A stretch of 64,000 nt of DNA, taken from positions 34,596 through 98,595 of the forward strand of contig CAKZIX010000120.1 of the NCBI GenBank assembly GCA_936936565.1, written 5' to 3'. The translations under genes and the position numbers were made by a program. Shown here in pieces: positions 7,292-16,018 of the stretch. This DNA is from an uncultured Nocardiaceae bacterium (GTDB lineage: Bacteria; Actinomycetota; Actinomycetes; Mycobacteriales; Mycobacteriaceae). The notes beneath the pieces are model-generated. The model was not told the DNA's origin and did not search any database. It was given only the letters and a program-made list of their open reading frames with translations. Numbering within the stretch: position 1 is the first letter of the stretch; each line of letters starts with the position of its first letter.

Positions 7292-9514
7292 TCACTTCGG
7301 CGTGACCGTGATCTTGTCGATCATGAGATTGCGGTCGCAGAACCCGGCGTAGTCGTTGACGAAGGCCACCGCGATCGTGTGGTTGCCCGCGGCCAGCGAC
7401 ACCGGGAACGAATAGTCCGACCAGCGCGTGGTGTTGACGTTCTTCGTGCCCAGCACGACACCGTCGACACTGACCCGCAGGGTGGGCCAGCCGAAACACT
7501 GAGCCCCCATCGCGCGCACCTTGAGCGCGGTGGCAGTGGGTAACGTCGACGTCAGAGTCGCCGTCGCGTTGCCCCACAATCCGAGTGCCGAGCCGCCGGA
7601 GGCCGAGCTGTCGGCGTACACGCCGGCCGCGGCGGCCGGGGTCCACGTGCTCGCCTCGGCCTCGAAGCTGCTGACCGGCGGCGGCGACGTCGTCGTCTTC
7701 GGCACCGACGGCGTCGCGGTCGGTGTGCTGGCCGCCGTCGGACTCGTCGTGGCGACGGTGGTGCTCGGGCTCGTCGTGGCGACGGTGGTGCTCGGGCTCG
7801 TCGTCGTGCTGACGGCGCTGCTCGGCGGCGTCGCCGGGGCCGACGTGCTGACCACCGTGGTGGGCAGCGACGGCGCCGACGAGGTCACCGTGAACGTACC
7901 GATCGGGTAGGCACCGGTGCCGTCTCGCCCGGTCTGGGCCAGCGCCAGCGGCGCGAAGTCGACGACGTTGGTGCCCGCCGGCTTGTGCTCGTGCCAGCGC
8001 ACTCGCCCGACCAGGGTGTAGGTGCCCGGCGCCAGGCCCACCGTGTCGAGGGCAAGGTTGTCGGCGACCGTCCGGCTCGCCGGTGTCGCCGCCGTGTTGG
8101 TGTAGTTCTGGTCGGATACAACGCTTTTCAGGTCGACTCCGGCGGCGACGGTGCGCACCGCCGTGCCCGCCCGGTCACGCAGTTCGTACTCCGGGCGCCA
8201 GTTCTCGTACACCGGAGCGGCGCCGAAGTTGGTCCAGTTCACCGACACCGGTAGCGCGGCACCGGCGACGACGGCATCGGGCACCGCGGCCGCGCTCATC
8301 GCATACCGGTAGCCGCTGAACTTGTTGGCCTTCGACCACAGCGCGTAGTAGGTCGCCGACATGGTGCTGCTCGCGTGCTGGTCTGGGAACCCGGTGCTGG
8401 ACAGCACCGAAATATGCTCGTTGACAACGTCTTTCAGTCCCTTTTCGTAGTACTGCTGGACCGTCGTCTGGCGGAAGTTGCACCACTCGGTGACGACCGG
8501 GGCGTACCGCCAGCGATCGCGCAACACGGCCACGATCGGATCGTTGCCGACGACGTAGTACGACGACGGGTCCGCCGCCCACCACGGCACCGCGCCGAAG
8601 GTGCCCAGGCAGTCCGAGCGGTTGCCCACCGCCGTCGCCCGCCCGGCGAGCAACGCGTGGTCGGTGAACAGCTGCCGGGTGATCTCGGCGTTACCGGGCG
8701 CGGTCACGATACGGGTGTTGCGGAACGCCGACAGGTGCGCCGCCACCAGCCGCACCAGCGCCGGCTTGGTGATGTACTGGTCGGCGATCTGGCTGTAATA
8801 GCCGAGCTGGCGCAGGCTGTCCTCGCCCGTCGGGCCGGGTTTGCCCAGTGTGTCACGCATGAACGCGACATGATTCTCGCTGAAGTCGCCGTAACCGGAG
8901 AATTCGAACCACGCCAGGCGCTCGTCGTTGTCGTAGCGCGCCCCGAGCGCGGCGATCAGCCGCGTGACGTGCTCCAGGTAGGTGTCGTTGTTCCAGTCCG
9001 GAACAACGTGGCGGACAAAGCCTTTCACGTGTTCGGTGGTGGCGCCGGGGAGGCTGCGCAGCCAGTCGGGCACGCTGGCATTGACGTTGTTCGGGTAGCT
9101 GGCCGCACAGCAGGAATTGAAGGCGGTGACGCGGAACGCCAGGCGCCGATGCTGCGCCGCGGCGTTGGCGAGCTCGCGGTCGATGATGGCGAAGTCGTAG
9201 CGCTGGGTGTCCGGCGCGTCGGCCGGCAGCGTGCGCGGGTCCACCGGCTGCAAGGTCTTCCAGTCCACCCGGCCGGACCGATCGAACGTGCCCGGCCAGG
9301 CGGGGTAGCTGCTTTGCGCCGGATTGGATTGTGGGAACAGCGGTTCCAGCAGATTTTCGTGCTGTCCGCGCAGCGGGTTGGGCAGTTCGGGGGTGTCGTA
9401 GCCGACGGTGGCGCCCACGTTCGCGGTGGCGGCTACCTCGGAGACAGTGGCGCATACCGCACCCGCGGTGATGGTCAGGCTGAGCAGGACGGCGGCAAGG
9501 CGTGCGCCCATCAT
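7292..9514 (-). CDS. Secreted glycoside-hydrolase-like protein with Ser/Thr/Pro linker and CBM60-like domain
   Basis: Protein of 740 aa from ATG 9514. Signal peptide at residues 1 to about 30; a TIM-barrel-like catalytic region to about residue 370 (WFEFSGYGDFSENH and APVVTEWCNF supply plausible acidic catalytic residues); a beta-sandwich region to about 560; a ~60-residue S/T/P/V linker; and a C-terminal ~135-residue module. That module contains MGAQCFGWPTLRVSVDG, AGNHTIAVAFVNDY and CDRNLMIDKITV, the pattern of calcium-dependent CBM60 xylan-binding modules. The linker DNA holds a perfect 27-bp tandem duplication (7743-7796). Role inferred: extracellular polysaccharide degradation or remodelling. 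The barrel resembles DUF4832-type or GH42-like proteins, but the family is not certain. Confidence 0.75.
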   Translation of the reverse strand: MMGARLAAVLLSLTITAGAVCATVSEVAATANVGATVGYDTPELPNPLRGQHENLLEPLFPQSNPAQSSYPAWPGTFDRSGRVDWKTLQPVDPRTLPADAPDTQRYDFAIIDRELANAAAQHRRLAFRVTAFNSCCAASYPNNVNASVPDWLRSLPGATTEHVKGFVRHVVPDWNNDTYLEHVTRLIAALGARYDNDERLAWFEFSGYGDFSENHVAFMRDTLGKPGPTGEDSLRQLGYYSQIADQYITKPALVRLVAAHLSAFRNTRIVTAPGNAEITRQLFTDHALLAGRATAVGNRSDCLGTFGAVPWWAADPSSYYVVGNDPIVAVLRDRWRYAPVVTEWCNFRQTTVQQYYEKGLKDVVNEHISVLSSTGFPDQHASSTMSATYYALWSKANKFSGYRYAMSAAAVPDAVVAGAALPVSVNWTNFGAAPVYENWRPEYELRDRAGTAVRTVAAGVDLKSVVSDQNYTNTAATPASRTVADNLALDTVGLAPGTYTLVGRVRWHEHKPAGTNVVDFAPLALAQTGRDGTGAYPIGTFTVTSSAPSLPTTVVSTSAPATPPSSAVSTTTSPSTTVATTSPSTTVATTSPTAASTPTATPSVPKTTTSPPPVSSFEAEASTWTPAAAAGVYADSSASGGSALGLWGNATATLTSTLPTATALKVRAMGAQCFGWPTLRVSVDGVVLGTKNVNTTRWSDYSFPVSLAAGNHTIAVAFVNDYAGFCDRNLMIDKITVTPK

Positions 9515-9559
9515 GGTCGAATCCGTTTCGCGCAGTGTTGCAGGATGAGTCCAGTGATA

Positions 9560-9630
9560 CAGATGTGACAAATGTGATTTAGCAGGCGCACGGCGCAGTA
9601 CGCAATAGGTCCGTACGAACCAAATTTGGT
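9560..9630 (-). promoter_or_regulatory. Possible operator region upstream of the secreted glycosidase-like gene
   Basis: Holds a 9-bp near-perfect tandem repeat (CAGATGTGA/CAAATGTGA, 9560-9577) 46 bases upstream of the gene start, and a perfect 12-bp palindrome ACCAAATTTGGT at 9619-9630. Both are unusually AT-rich for this DNA. No regulator is encoded next door. Confidence 0.35.
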
Positions 9631-9650
9631 GGGAGTGAAGTGGTGGTGGC

Positions 9651-10520
9651 TCAGCGCCAGTAGGCGCGCCAGTCCGCGGCGGTCAGCGGCTCGCGCGCAC
9701 CGCGGTCGGCCGCGGCCGCGTCCTCGGCCGCGCGCACCTTCTTGGCGAACTCCACAACGGCGGTCCGCAGCCACAATTCGGCGCTACCGTCCTTACGCAG
9801 CGAGACACTGCGAAGACTGTTCGGGACCAGCTCGTCGGGCAGCCCGGCGCGCGACGCGCGCGTGATCACCTTCTCGGCGAACGCCAGGGCCGGCTGCGCG
9901 GTGGCGATCCCGTCCAGGCACGAGTTGCGCGCCTTCTCGGCCGCCTTGCGTTGCTGCCACGCCGCGTCCTGGGCGGCCACGTCGATGGTCGCGTCGTCTG
10001 CGATGTGCGGGCTGCGGTGCACCAGTTTGGCGATCAGCGTCTCGGCCACGTCGTCGACGTCGAACCGGCTGGCTTCCTGCGCAATCCGGGAGTGGAAGAG
10101 CACCTGCAACAGCAGGTCCCCGAGCTCTTCGCGCACCAACTCCGGGTCGTCGGTGTCGATCGCGTCGAGCAGTTCGTAGGTCTCCTCCAACAGGTACGGC
10201 TTGAGCGTGGCGTGGGTCTGCTCCTTCTCCCAGCTGCCCAACTCCCACATCCGGTCCATCAGCCCGGCGGCTTCCACCAGCCCGTCGCCGACGAACATCT
10301 CGTGGCCGATGACGTTGTCGCCCTTGGCAATGCGGTCCTGCACCAGCGGGTGCGCCGGGTCCGTGCTGACGAGCACCTGGGCGCGGGGCACCACCTGCGG
10401 CATCCGCCAGCGCACCGCGACCGGCACCTCCTCGGTGAGTTGCACCGGCCCGCCCAGCAATTCGATCGCCTCCAGCGGAACCGCCATGGGGCGCATCGGA
10501 TCCAGCAGCACCACCGTCAC
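9651..10520 (-). CDS. mazG: MazG nucleoside triphosphate pyrophosphohydrolase
   Basis: Protein of 289 aa. The MazG metal-binding helices are clear: EETYELLDAI, then EELGDLLLQVLFHSRIA (ExxD), and a second acidic helix region around DVDDVAETLIAKLVHRSPH. A ~100-residue N-terminal extension (VVLLDPMRPMAVPLEAIELL) is typical of mycobacterial MazG. The family hydrolyses NTPs/dNTPs, including oxidised dCTP in mycobacteria, to monophosphates. The GTG at 10520 overlaps the mfd stop as GTGA and follows AGGAG, so it is translationally coupled to mfd, the same order as Rv1020-Rv1021 in M. tuberculosis. Confidence 0.93.
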   Translation of the reverse strand: MTVVLLDPMRPMAVPLEAIELLGGPVQLTEEVPVAVRWRMPQVVPRAQVLVSTDPAHPLVQDRIAKGDNVIGHEMFVGDGLVEAAGLMDRMWELGSWEKEQTHATLKPYLLEETYELLDAIDTDDPELVREELGDLLLQVLFHSRIAQEASRFDVDDVAETLIAKLVHRSPHIADDATIDVAAQDAAWQQRKAAEKARNSCLDGIATAQPALAFAEKVITRASRAGLPDELVPNSLRSVSLRKDGSAELWLRTAVVEFAKKVRAAEDAAAADRGAREPLTAADWRAYWR

Positions 10521-13500
10521 TCCTGCGCTCCTGCCACGCGCACCATGCCCGCCGGCTTGCCGTCGAGGGTGAGCAGGAAGTCGGCGACGAACTGCAGCAG
10601 TTCCACGTCGCGAACCCGGGCCGCGCCGACACTGTCGGTGACCCGCGGCAGCGGCAGCGAAACCACGCCGGTCGTCGCACGGTAGGACGCGGCGGGATGC
10701 AACCGCTTGAGCCGCATCTGTTTCGAATCGGGCAACTGCAAAGGAGACAGCTTCAGCGTGGTGCCCGTGACCGCCACGTCGACGACCTCGTACTCGCGGC
10801 ACAGCAGCCGCAGCCGGGCCACCGCGAGCAACCTGCCGACCTCGACCGGCAGCGCGCCGTAGCGGTCCACGAGCTCGTCGACCACCGCCGCGATCGCCGA
10901 ATCGTCTTGGGCCCCGGCAAGTTTGCGGTACGCCTCCAGACGCAGCCGATCACTGCCGATGTAGTCGGGCGGGATGTGCGCGTCGACCGGCAGGTCGATA
11001 CGCACCTCCCTGGGAGCTTCGGTCGGCTCAATCGGTTTGCCGTCGGCCGCGGCCCGGTAGGCCTCCACCGCTTCGCCGACCAGCCGCACGTACAGGTCGA
11101 AGCCGACCCCGGCCACGTGACCGGACTGTTCGGCGCCGAGAACGTTTCCGGCACCGCGGATTTCGAGGTCCTTCATCGCCACCGCCATGCCCGCGCCCAG
11201 ATCGGAGTTCTGCGAAATGGTGGCCAGGCGGTCGTAAGCCGTTTCGGTGAGCGGCTTTTCGGTGGGATACAGGAAGTATGCGTAGCCGCGCTCGCGGCTG
11301 CGCCCGACCCGCCCGCGCAGCTGATGCAGCTGCGAAAGACCGAGCGCATCAGCGCGTTCCACGATCAAGGTGTTGGCATTGCTGATGTCGAGGCCGGTTT
11401 CGATGATGGTCGTGCACACCAGCACGTCGTACTCGCGGTGCCAGAAGCCCTGCACGGTGCGCTCGAGCACGTCCTCGTTCATCTGCCCGTGCGCGACGAC
11501 GACGCGGGCCTCGGGCACCATCGCCCGAATTCCCGCCGCCGCCTTGTCGATCGAGCTCACCCGGTTGTGCACGTAGAACACCTGGCCGTCGCGCAGCAGC
11601 TCGCGCCGGATGGACGCGGCAACCTGCTTGTCGTTGTAGGCGCCCACATAGGTGAGGACGGGGTGCCGCTCTTCGGGCGGGGTGAGGATCGTCGACATCT
11701 CGCGGATGCCGGCCAGGCTCATCTCCAGGGTGCGCGGAATCGGTGTGGCCGACATGGTCAGCACGTCCACGTTGGTGCGCAGCGCCTTGATGTGTTCCTT
11801 GTGCTCGACGCCGAAGCGCTGCTCCTCGTCGACGATGACCAGGCCGAGATCCTTCCAGCGCACCCCGGTTTGCAGCAGCCGGTGCGTGCCCACCACGACA
11901 TCCACTGTGCCGTCGGCCATTCCGTCCATCGTGGTGCGCGACTCGGCGGCATCGGTGAAGCGCGACAAGCCCTTCACCGTCACCGGGAAGGCCGACATGC
12001 GCGCGCTGAAGGTCTGCAGGTGCTGTTCGGCCAGCAGCGTCGTCGGTACCAGCACCGCGACCTGCTTGCCGGACTGCACCGCCTTGAAGGCCGCGCGCAC
12101 CGCGATCTCGGTCTTGCCGTAGCCGACGTCGCCGCACACCACCCGGTCCATCGGCACGGCCTTTTCCATGTCCGCCTTGACGTCTGCGATGGCGGTGAGC
12201 TGGTCGGGCGTCTCGGTGAACGCGAACGCGTCTTCCATCTCCTGCTGCCACGGCGTGTCCGGCGGGAATGCGAAACCGGGCGCGGCCTGCCGCGCCGCAT
12301 ACAGCTGCACGAGCTCGCCGGCGATCTCGCGAACCGCCTTGCGCGCCTTGCGTTTCGTGTTCGCCCAGTCGCTGCCGCCCAGCTTGGACAGCGCGGGCAT
12401 CTCGCCACCCACGTAGCGGGAGAGCTGATCCAGCGACTCCATCGGCACGAACAGCCGGTCACCGGGCTGGCCGCGCTTGCTGGATGCGTACTCGATCACC
12501 AGGTACTCGCGCCGGGCGCCGCCGACGGTGCGCTCCACCATTTCCACGAACCGGCCGATGCCGTGCTGATCGTGGACCACCATGTCGCCGGAGTTGAGCG
12601 CCAGCGGATCCACCTGGTTGCGGCGCTTGGCCGCCAGCTTGCGCCCTTCCGCGGCCGCGGCCACCCGGTTGCCCGTGAGATCGGCCTCCGAGACCACGAC
12701 CAGCCCCGCGCCGGGCAGCACCAGACCTTCGTGCAACGACCCGCACAGCACGCCGACCACGCCCGGCTCGGGTTCGGCGCCCGGCGCCAATTCCGTTGCG
12801 GGAACCTCCGCTTCGGCCAGCCGCTCCAGCACGCGCTGCGCGGTGCCGTGGCCGACCACGACGATCGCCGCGTACCCGGCAGCGCTCACGTGCGCTCGCA
12901 GCGAGGCGAAGACCCGGGCCAGTTCCGTGTCGGATCCGCGCGGCGCCGGCGCCGGTTGCACGGGCAGCTCGATCTCGTCGGCCGCGCCCGCAGCCAGCGG
13001 GCTCAAGGTCCACCAGGCGGCGCCGGAACGCGCTGCACTGCCGCGAATTTCGTCCATCGTGCGGTAGGCCGACGCGGACAGGTCGATGCCGTCGGCCTGC
13101 AGCGAGGAGGTGTCGATCGGCGCCGCCGCGCCGAGCGAGGCCGCCGTCCACGAGGCCTCCAGGAATTCGCGCCCGGTGCGCTCCAAATCGGCTGCGCGGG
13201 TGCGGATTTTCTCTGGATCCAGCAGCAGCACGTGGGTGCCCGCCGGCATCACCTCGGTCAGCAATTCCAGCCGGCCGGAGACCAGGGCGGGCAGCAGCGC
13301 CTCCATGCCCTCCACCGCGATGCCGGCGGAGATCTTGTCGAGCATCTCCGTCAGCGGCGGATTGTCTTGGGCTAGTTGGCCTGCCCGGTCCCGCACCGAC
13401 TCGGTGAGCAGCAGCTCGCGGCACGGCGGCGCGAGCACCACGGCCGGAGTTTCCGCGACGAGCGAGCGCTGATCGGCCACCGAGAACGCGCGCAATTCGG

Positions 13501-14134
13501 TGATCTCGTCACCCCAGAACTCCACGCGCACCGGATGATCCGCGGTGGGTGCGAAGACGTCCAGAATGCCGCCGCGCACCGCGAATTCGCCGCGCTTGCC
13601 GACCATGTCGACTCGGGTGTACGCGAATTCGACCAGCCGCGTGATCAATTCGTCGAAGTCGTACTCGAGTCCCACTTCGAAGCGGATGGGCGCGATGGCG
13701 CCGAGGCCGGGCGCCATCGGCTGCATGAGCGAGCGCACCGTGGTGACCACCACGCGCAACGGCACCCCGTAGTCGCCGGTGTCGCCCTGCCTGACGAGGT
13801 GTAGCCGGCGCAGCACCTCCAGACGCTTGCCGACGGTGTCGGCGCCGGGCGAAAGCCGTTCGTGCGGAAGCGTTTCCCAGGACGGGAACTGCGCGACGGC
13901 GGCGCCGAGAATCTCGCCCAGCTCGGCGCTGAGATCGTCTGCTTCGCGCCCGGTGGCGGTGACCAGCAGCACCGGCGCCGCGGCGGCCAGCGCCGCGGCA
14001 ACGAACGGGCGCACCGCGTGCGGGCCCACCAAGGTCAGCTCGCGGCGCTGCGCCGCCTGGGCCAGCTCGGTCAGCTGCGCCAGGGCCGGGTCACGGCAGG
14101 CGAGCGCGGCCAGGCCCGCCATCTGGGAACTCAC
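10517..14134 (-). CDS. mfd: Transcription-repair coupling factor Mfd
   Basis: Protein of 1205 aa, the usual full length. UvrB-like N-terminal domains (SWETLPHERLSPGADTVGKR), a CarD-like RNA-polymerase-interacting domain (residues ~500-560, GDMVVHDQHGIGRFVEM), then the RecG-like translocase with Walker A GDVGYGKTEIA, DEEQRFGVEHKEH box, MSATPIPRT, and the TRG region (HQLRGRVGRSRERGYAY) and C-terminal TRCF domain. It removes stalled RNA polymerase from damaged DNA and recruits UvrA. The GTG start at 14134 has AGGAG seven bases upstream. Coupled to mazG downstream. Confidence 0.97.
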   Translation of the reverse strand: MSSQMAGLAALACRDPALAQLTELAQAAQRRELTLVGPHAVRPFVAAALAAAAPVLLVTATGREADDLSAELGEILGAAVAQFPSWETLPHERLSPGADTVGKRLEVLRRLHLVRQGDTGDYGVPLRVVVTTVRSLMQPMAPGLGAIAPIRFEVGLEYDFDELITRLVEFAYTRVDMVGKRGEFAVRGGILDVFAPTADHPVRVEFWGDEITELRAFSVADQRSLVAETPAVVLAPPCRELLLTESVRDRAGQLAQDNPPLTEMLDKISAGIAVEGMEALLPALVSGRLELLTEVMPAGTHVLLLDPEKIRTRAADLERTGREFLEASWTAASLGAAAPIDTSSLQADGIDLSASAYRTMDEIRGSAARSGAAWWTLSPLAAGAADEIELPVQPAPAPRGSDTELARVFASLRAHVSAAGYAAIVVVGHGTAQRVLERLAEAEVPATELAPGAEPEPGVVGVLCGSLHEGLVLPGAGLVVVSEADLTGNRVAAAAEGRKLAAKRRNQVDPLALNSGDMVVHDQHGIGRFVEMVERTVGGARREYLVIEYASSKRGQPGDRLFVPMESLDQLSRYVGGEMPALSKLGGSDWANTKRKARKAVREIAGELVQLYAARQAAPGFAFPPDTPWQQEMEDAFAFTETPDQLTAIADVKADMEKAVPMDRVVCGDVGYGKTEIAVRAAFKAVQSGKQVAVLVPTTLLAEQHLQTFSARMSAFPVTVKGLSRFTDAAESRTTMDGMADGTVDVVVGTHRLLQTGVRWKDLGLVIVDEEQRFGVEHKEHIKALRTNVDVLTMSATPIPRTLEMSLAGIREMSTILTPPEERHPVLTYVGAYNDKQVAASIRRELLRDGQVFYVHNRVSSIDKAAAGIRAMVPEARVVVAHGQMNEDVLERTVQGFWHREYDVLVCTTIIETGLDISNANTLIVERADALGLSQLHQLRGRVGRSRERGYAYFLYPTEKPLTETAYDRLATISQNSDLGAGMAVAMKDLEIRGAGNVLGAEQSGHVAGVGFDLYVRLVGEAVEAYRAAADGKPIEPTEAPREVRIDLPVDAHIPPDYIGSDRLRLEAYRKLAGAQDDSAIAAVVDELVDRYGALPVEVGRLLAVARLRLLCREYEVVDVAVTGTTLKLSPLQLPDSKQMRLKRLHPAASYRATTGVVSLPLPRVTDSVGAARVRDVELLQFVADFLLTLDGKPAGMVRVAGAQE

Positions 14135-14179
14135 GTGCCGCTCCTGATTGTGCTCGAGATCGCGCCGCAGATCGCGCGC

Positions 14180-14827
14180 CTACGGCTCGTATCGGCGCAA
14201 CCGCCGCGCCGCGAACTCCCGGAAGTATGCCAGTTTCTCTTCGGGCACGAGCGAGGGCAGCAGGAAGTACCAGATCCGCTCCATGCGGATCGCCATCTGA
14301 TCGACCGACTCGGTACCGATGGCGACGATGTGCACGCCCGCCGACAGCTCCTGCAGGATCAGCCCCACGGTGTCGGCGTCCAGATCGGCCAGCAGATCGC
14401 CCTGTTCGATTGCCCGCTCGACCAGCAGCCGGTACGTATCGCCCCACACCTTGGTGATGCTTTCGCCCTGCGCGCCGCGGTAGTCGCCGATCTGGTGGTT
14501 GAGCTTGAGCATCGCGCCGACCATCTGGTCGTTGACCGTGAGATCGGCAAGTACGTACGAGATGCCGATGCACGCCTCGAGCGCAGGTACCCGGCTGTCG
14601 AAGAAGCCCTTGCACGCCGCGGCGAGGCGCTCGTTGCCCTGATCGACCACCGCGCGTGCGAGCTCTTCCTTGGAACCGAAGTGGAAGTACAACGCACCCT
14701 TGGTGACGTTCGATTGGGCGATGATCTCGCTCAGGCTCGCGTTGGCGTAGCCCAGCCGCAGAAAGACTTCGGCGGCACCGGCTAGCACGGAGTCGCGGGT
14801 GATTTCCGCCCGCGCTTGCCTAGCCAT
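14180..14827 (-). CDS. TetR-family regulator, gamma-butyrolactone-receptor-like
   Basis: Protein of 215 aa starting MARQARAEITRDSVL. The helix-turn-helix (EIIAQSNVTKGALYFHFGSKEELA) has the KGALYFHF-SKEELA sequence typical of ArpA/ScbR-type gamma-butyrolactone receptors of actinomycetes. The C-terminal ligand domain (QELSAGVHIVAIGTESVDQ) also fits, including the conserved late WYFLLPSL. Such proteins repress antibiotic or morphological genes and are released by a diffusible lactone. No AfsA-type synthase is visible in the window. A candidate operator lies upstream at 14935. It sits between mfd and the Rv1019-like regulator. Ligand unproven. Confidence 0.8.
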   Translation of the reverse strand: MARQARAEITRDSVLAGAAEVFLRLGYANASLSEIIAQSNVTKGALYFHFGSKEELARAVVDQGNERLAAACKGFFDSRVPALEACIGISYVLADLTVNDQMVGAMLKLNHQIGDYRGAQGESITKVWGDTYRLLVERAIEQGDLLADLDADTVGLILQELSAGVHIVAIGTESVDQMAIRMERIWYFLLPSLVPEEKLAYFREFAARRLRRYEP

Positions 14828-14934
14828 CGATCTCGCCTCGCCATCCACGTGAATCGGTAGAGCCCGGACTGCCCGCTCGCTGACTTGCACCGCTACTGAA
14901 CTGCTTGCGCCCAAACAGCACACGAATGATGGAT

Positions 14935-14952
14935 GAACCGTACCATCGGTCC
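14935..14952. promoter_or_regulatory. Candidate TetR operator: inverted repeat GRACCG-N6-CGGTYC
   Basis: GAACCG (14935-14940), six bases, CGGTCC (14947-14952), about 110 bp upstream of the gamma-butyrolactone-receptor-like gene. Half-sites with ACCG and CGGT resemble the autoregulatory elements bound by that family. Autorepression is inferred. Confidence 0.4.
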
Positions 14953-15024
14953 GTTTTGCACCAGCACGATCACGCACCGTGTCGGAACCTCCTCGTGCCG
15001 CAGCGCCGGACAGTAGTTGATCTA

Positions 15025-15663
15025 TCACGCAGACCCGAGTTGCGGGTCCGATTCCAAATTGGTCAATCCGTTCCAACATAGGTTTACGAGGTGTGCGGCA
15101 ACCGTCTCCTTCGGCAGGCCACGATCGTCGAGCCACCACGTCGCAGTTGTCGACACCATACCCACCAGTGCCTGTGCGTACAGCGGGGCCAGGTCCGGGT
15201 CGTGGCCACGTCGCTCGAAATCGCCCGCGAGAATCTGCGCGACCTGCGAGATCGCCTCGTTGAGCAAGCTCGAGTACGTTCCCTCCCGCGCGGTGACCCG
15301 CTGATCGCGGACCAGGATCCGGAACCCGTCGGTGCGCTCCTCGACGTAGGTGAGCAGCGCCAGCGCCACCTGCTCGACCCGCACCCGGGAGCGGAACGAG
15401 GTCAGCGATGCCGTGATCATCTCGAGCAGTGTGGACATCTCACGGTCGACGACGACCGCGTACAGACCTTCCTTGCCGCCGAAATGCTCGTAGACCACCG
15501 GCTTGCTGACGTGCGCGCGCTGAGCGATCTCCTCGATCGACGTGCCGTCGTAGCCGCGCTCGGAGAACAACGCACGGGCGATCTCGATCAGCTGCTCGCG
15601 CCGCTGGGTGCCGGTCATCCGGACGCGGGTGGACCGTTGCGAGCCGTTCTCCGGGGCTGTCAC
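15025..15663 (-). CDS. TetR-family transcriptional regulator (Rv1019-like position)
   Basis: Up to 212 aa with an N-terminal helix-turn-helix (SIEEIAQRAHVSKPVVYEHF) and a TetR C-terminal ligand domain ending in LNLCWNGL-type helices. The VSKPVVYEHFGGKEGLYAVVVD stretch is typical of the regulator that lies between glmU and mfd in mycobacteria (Rv1019, reported there as an autorepressor). Start uncertain: GTG at 15663 gives the full frame, ATG at 15618 would remove 15 unstructured residues; neither has a strong ribosome site. Divergent from the tRNA-Gln/glmU/prs unit. Targets and ligand are not visible. Confidence 0.85.
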   Translation of the reverse strand: MTAPENGSQRSTRVRMTGTQRREQLIEIARALFSERGYDGTSIEEIAQRAHVSKPVVYEHFGGKEGLYAVVVDREMSTLLEMITASLTSFRSRVRVEQVALALLTYVEERTDGFRILVRDQRVTAREGTYSSLLNEAISQVAQILAGDFERRGHDPDLAPLYAQALVGMVSTTATWWLDDRGLPKETVAAHLVNLCWNGLTNLESDPQLGSA

Positions 15664-15692
15664 CAGACCACCCTATTCCCCACCCGCGAGCC

Positions 15693-15777
15693 GTTCGCGC
15701 GCCCGCGTGGTCTGGACCGACGAGCGTCTTGCGAGCGAGCGCGAGGAGGGAAGACCACGCGAGCAAGGCGCGCGAAC
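15693..15777. repeat. Intergenic palindromic repeat, copy 1
   Basis: 85 bp with nested inverted repeats: the outer pair GTTCGCGCGCC / GGCGCGCGAAC forms the exact ends, and an inner pair CGCGTGGTCT / AGACCACGCG lies just inside. As RNA or single strand it would fold into a long hairpin. It has the look of a REP/MITE-like intergenic element. Copy 2 lies 117 bp further on. Confidence 0.75.
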
Positions 15778-15809
15778 ACGCGGCGGCGGAGCCGCCGCCA
15801 TCCAATCCC

Positions 15810-15900
15810 GTTCGCGCGCCCGCGTGGTCTGGACCGACGAGCGTCTTGCGAGCGCAGCGAGCGCGAGGAGGGAAGACCACGCGAGGCCAGGCGCGCGAAC
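15810..15900. repeat. Intergenic palindromic repeat, copy 2
   Basis: 91 bp, nearly identical to the copy at 15693-15777, with the same outer and inner inverted repeats and a 6-7 bp insertion (GCGCAGCGAGCG for GCGAGCG) in the centre. The copies are separated by a spacer holding a GGCGGCGGAGCCGCCGCC hairpin (15783-15800). Nothing else that is gene-like was seen in the 355-bp gap 15664-16018 apart from a short GAGCGAAGCGAGC tail. Confidence 0.75.
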
Positions 15901-16018
15901 CGCGCGAGCGAAGCGAGCGCAATTCAACACAGTTCGACGGAACCGGGGCAGTCGTGCGAGGATCGTGGGCGCAACGCGCGGAGTCGGCACTGGCGGGCCT
16001 GCTCCGCACGGCTGCCAA

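Noticed and set aside
10697..13375. 892-codon open frame on the plus strand
   Set aside because: It is antisense to mfd, which has full-length conserved domains. The translation is His/Arg/Gly-rich low-complexity, typical of the opposite strand of a high-GC gene.
15693..15900. Possible CRISPR array
   Set aside because: Only two long copies with internal inverted repeats and one spacer; no cas genes and no regular repeat-spacer pattern.
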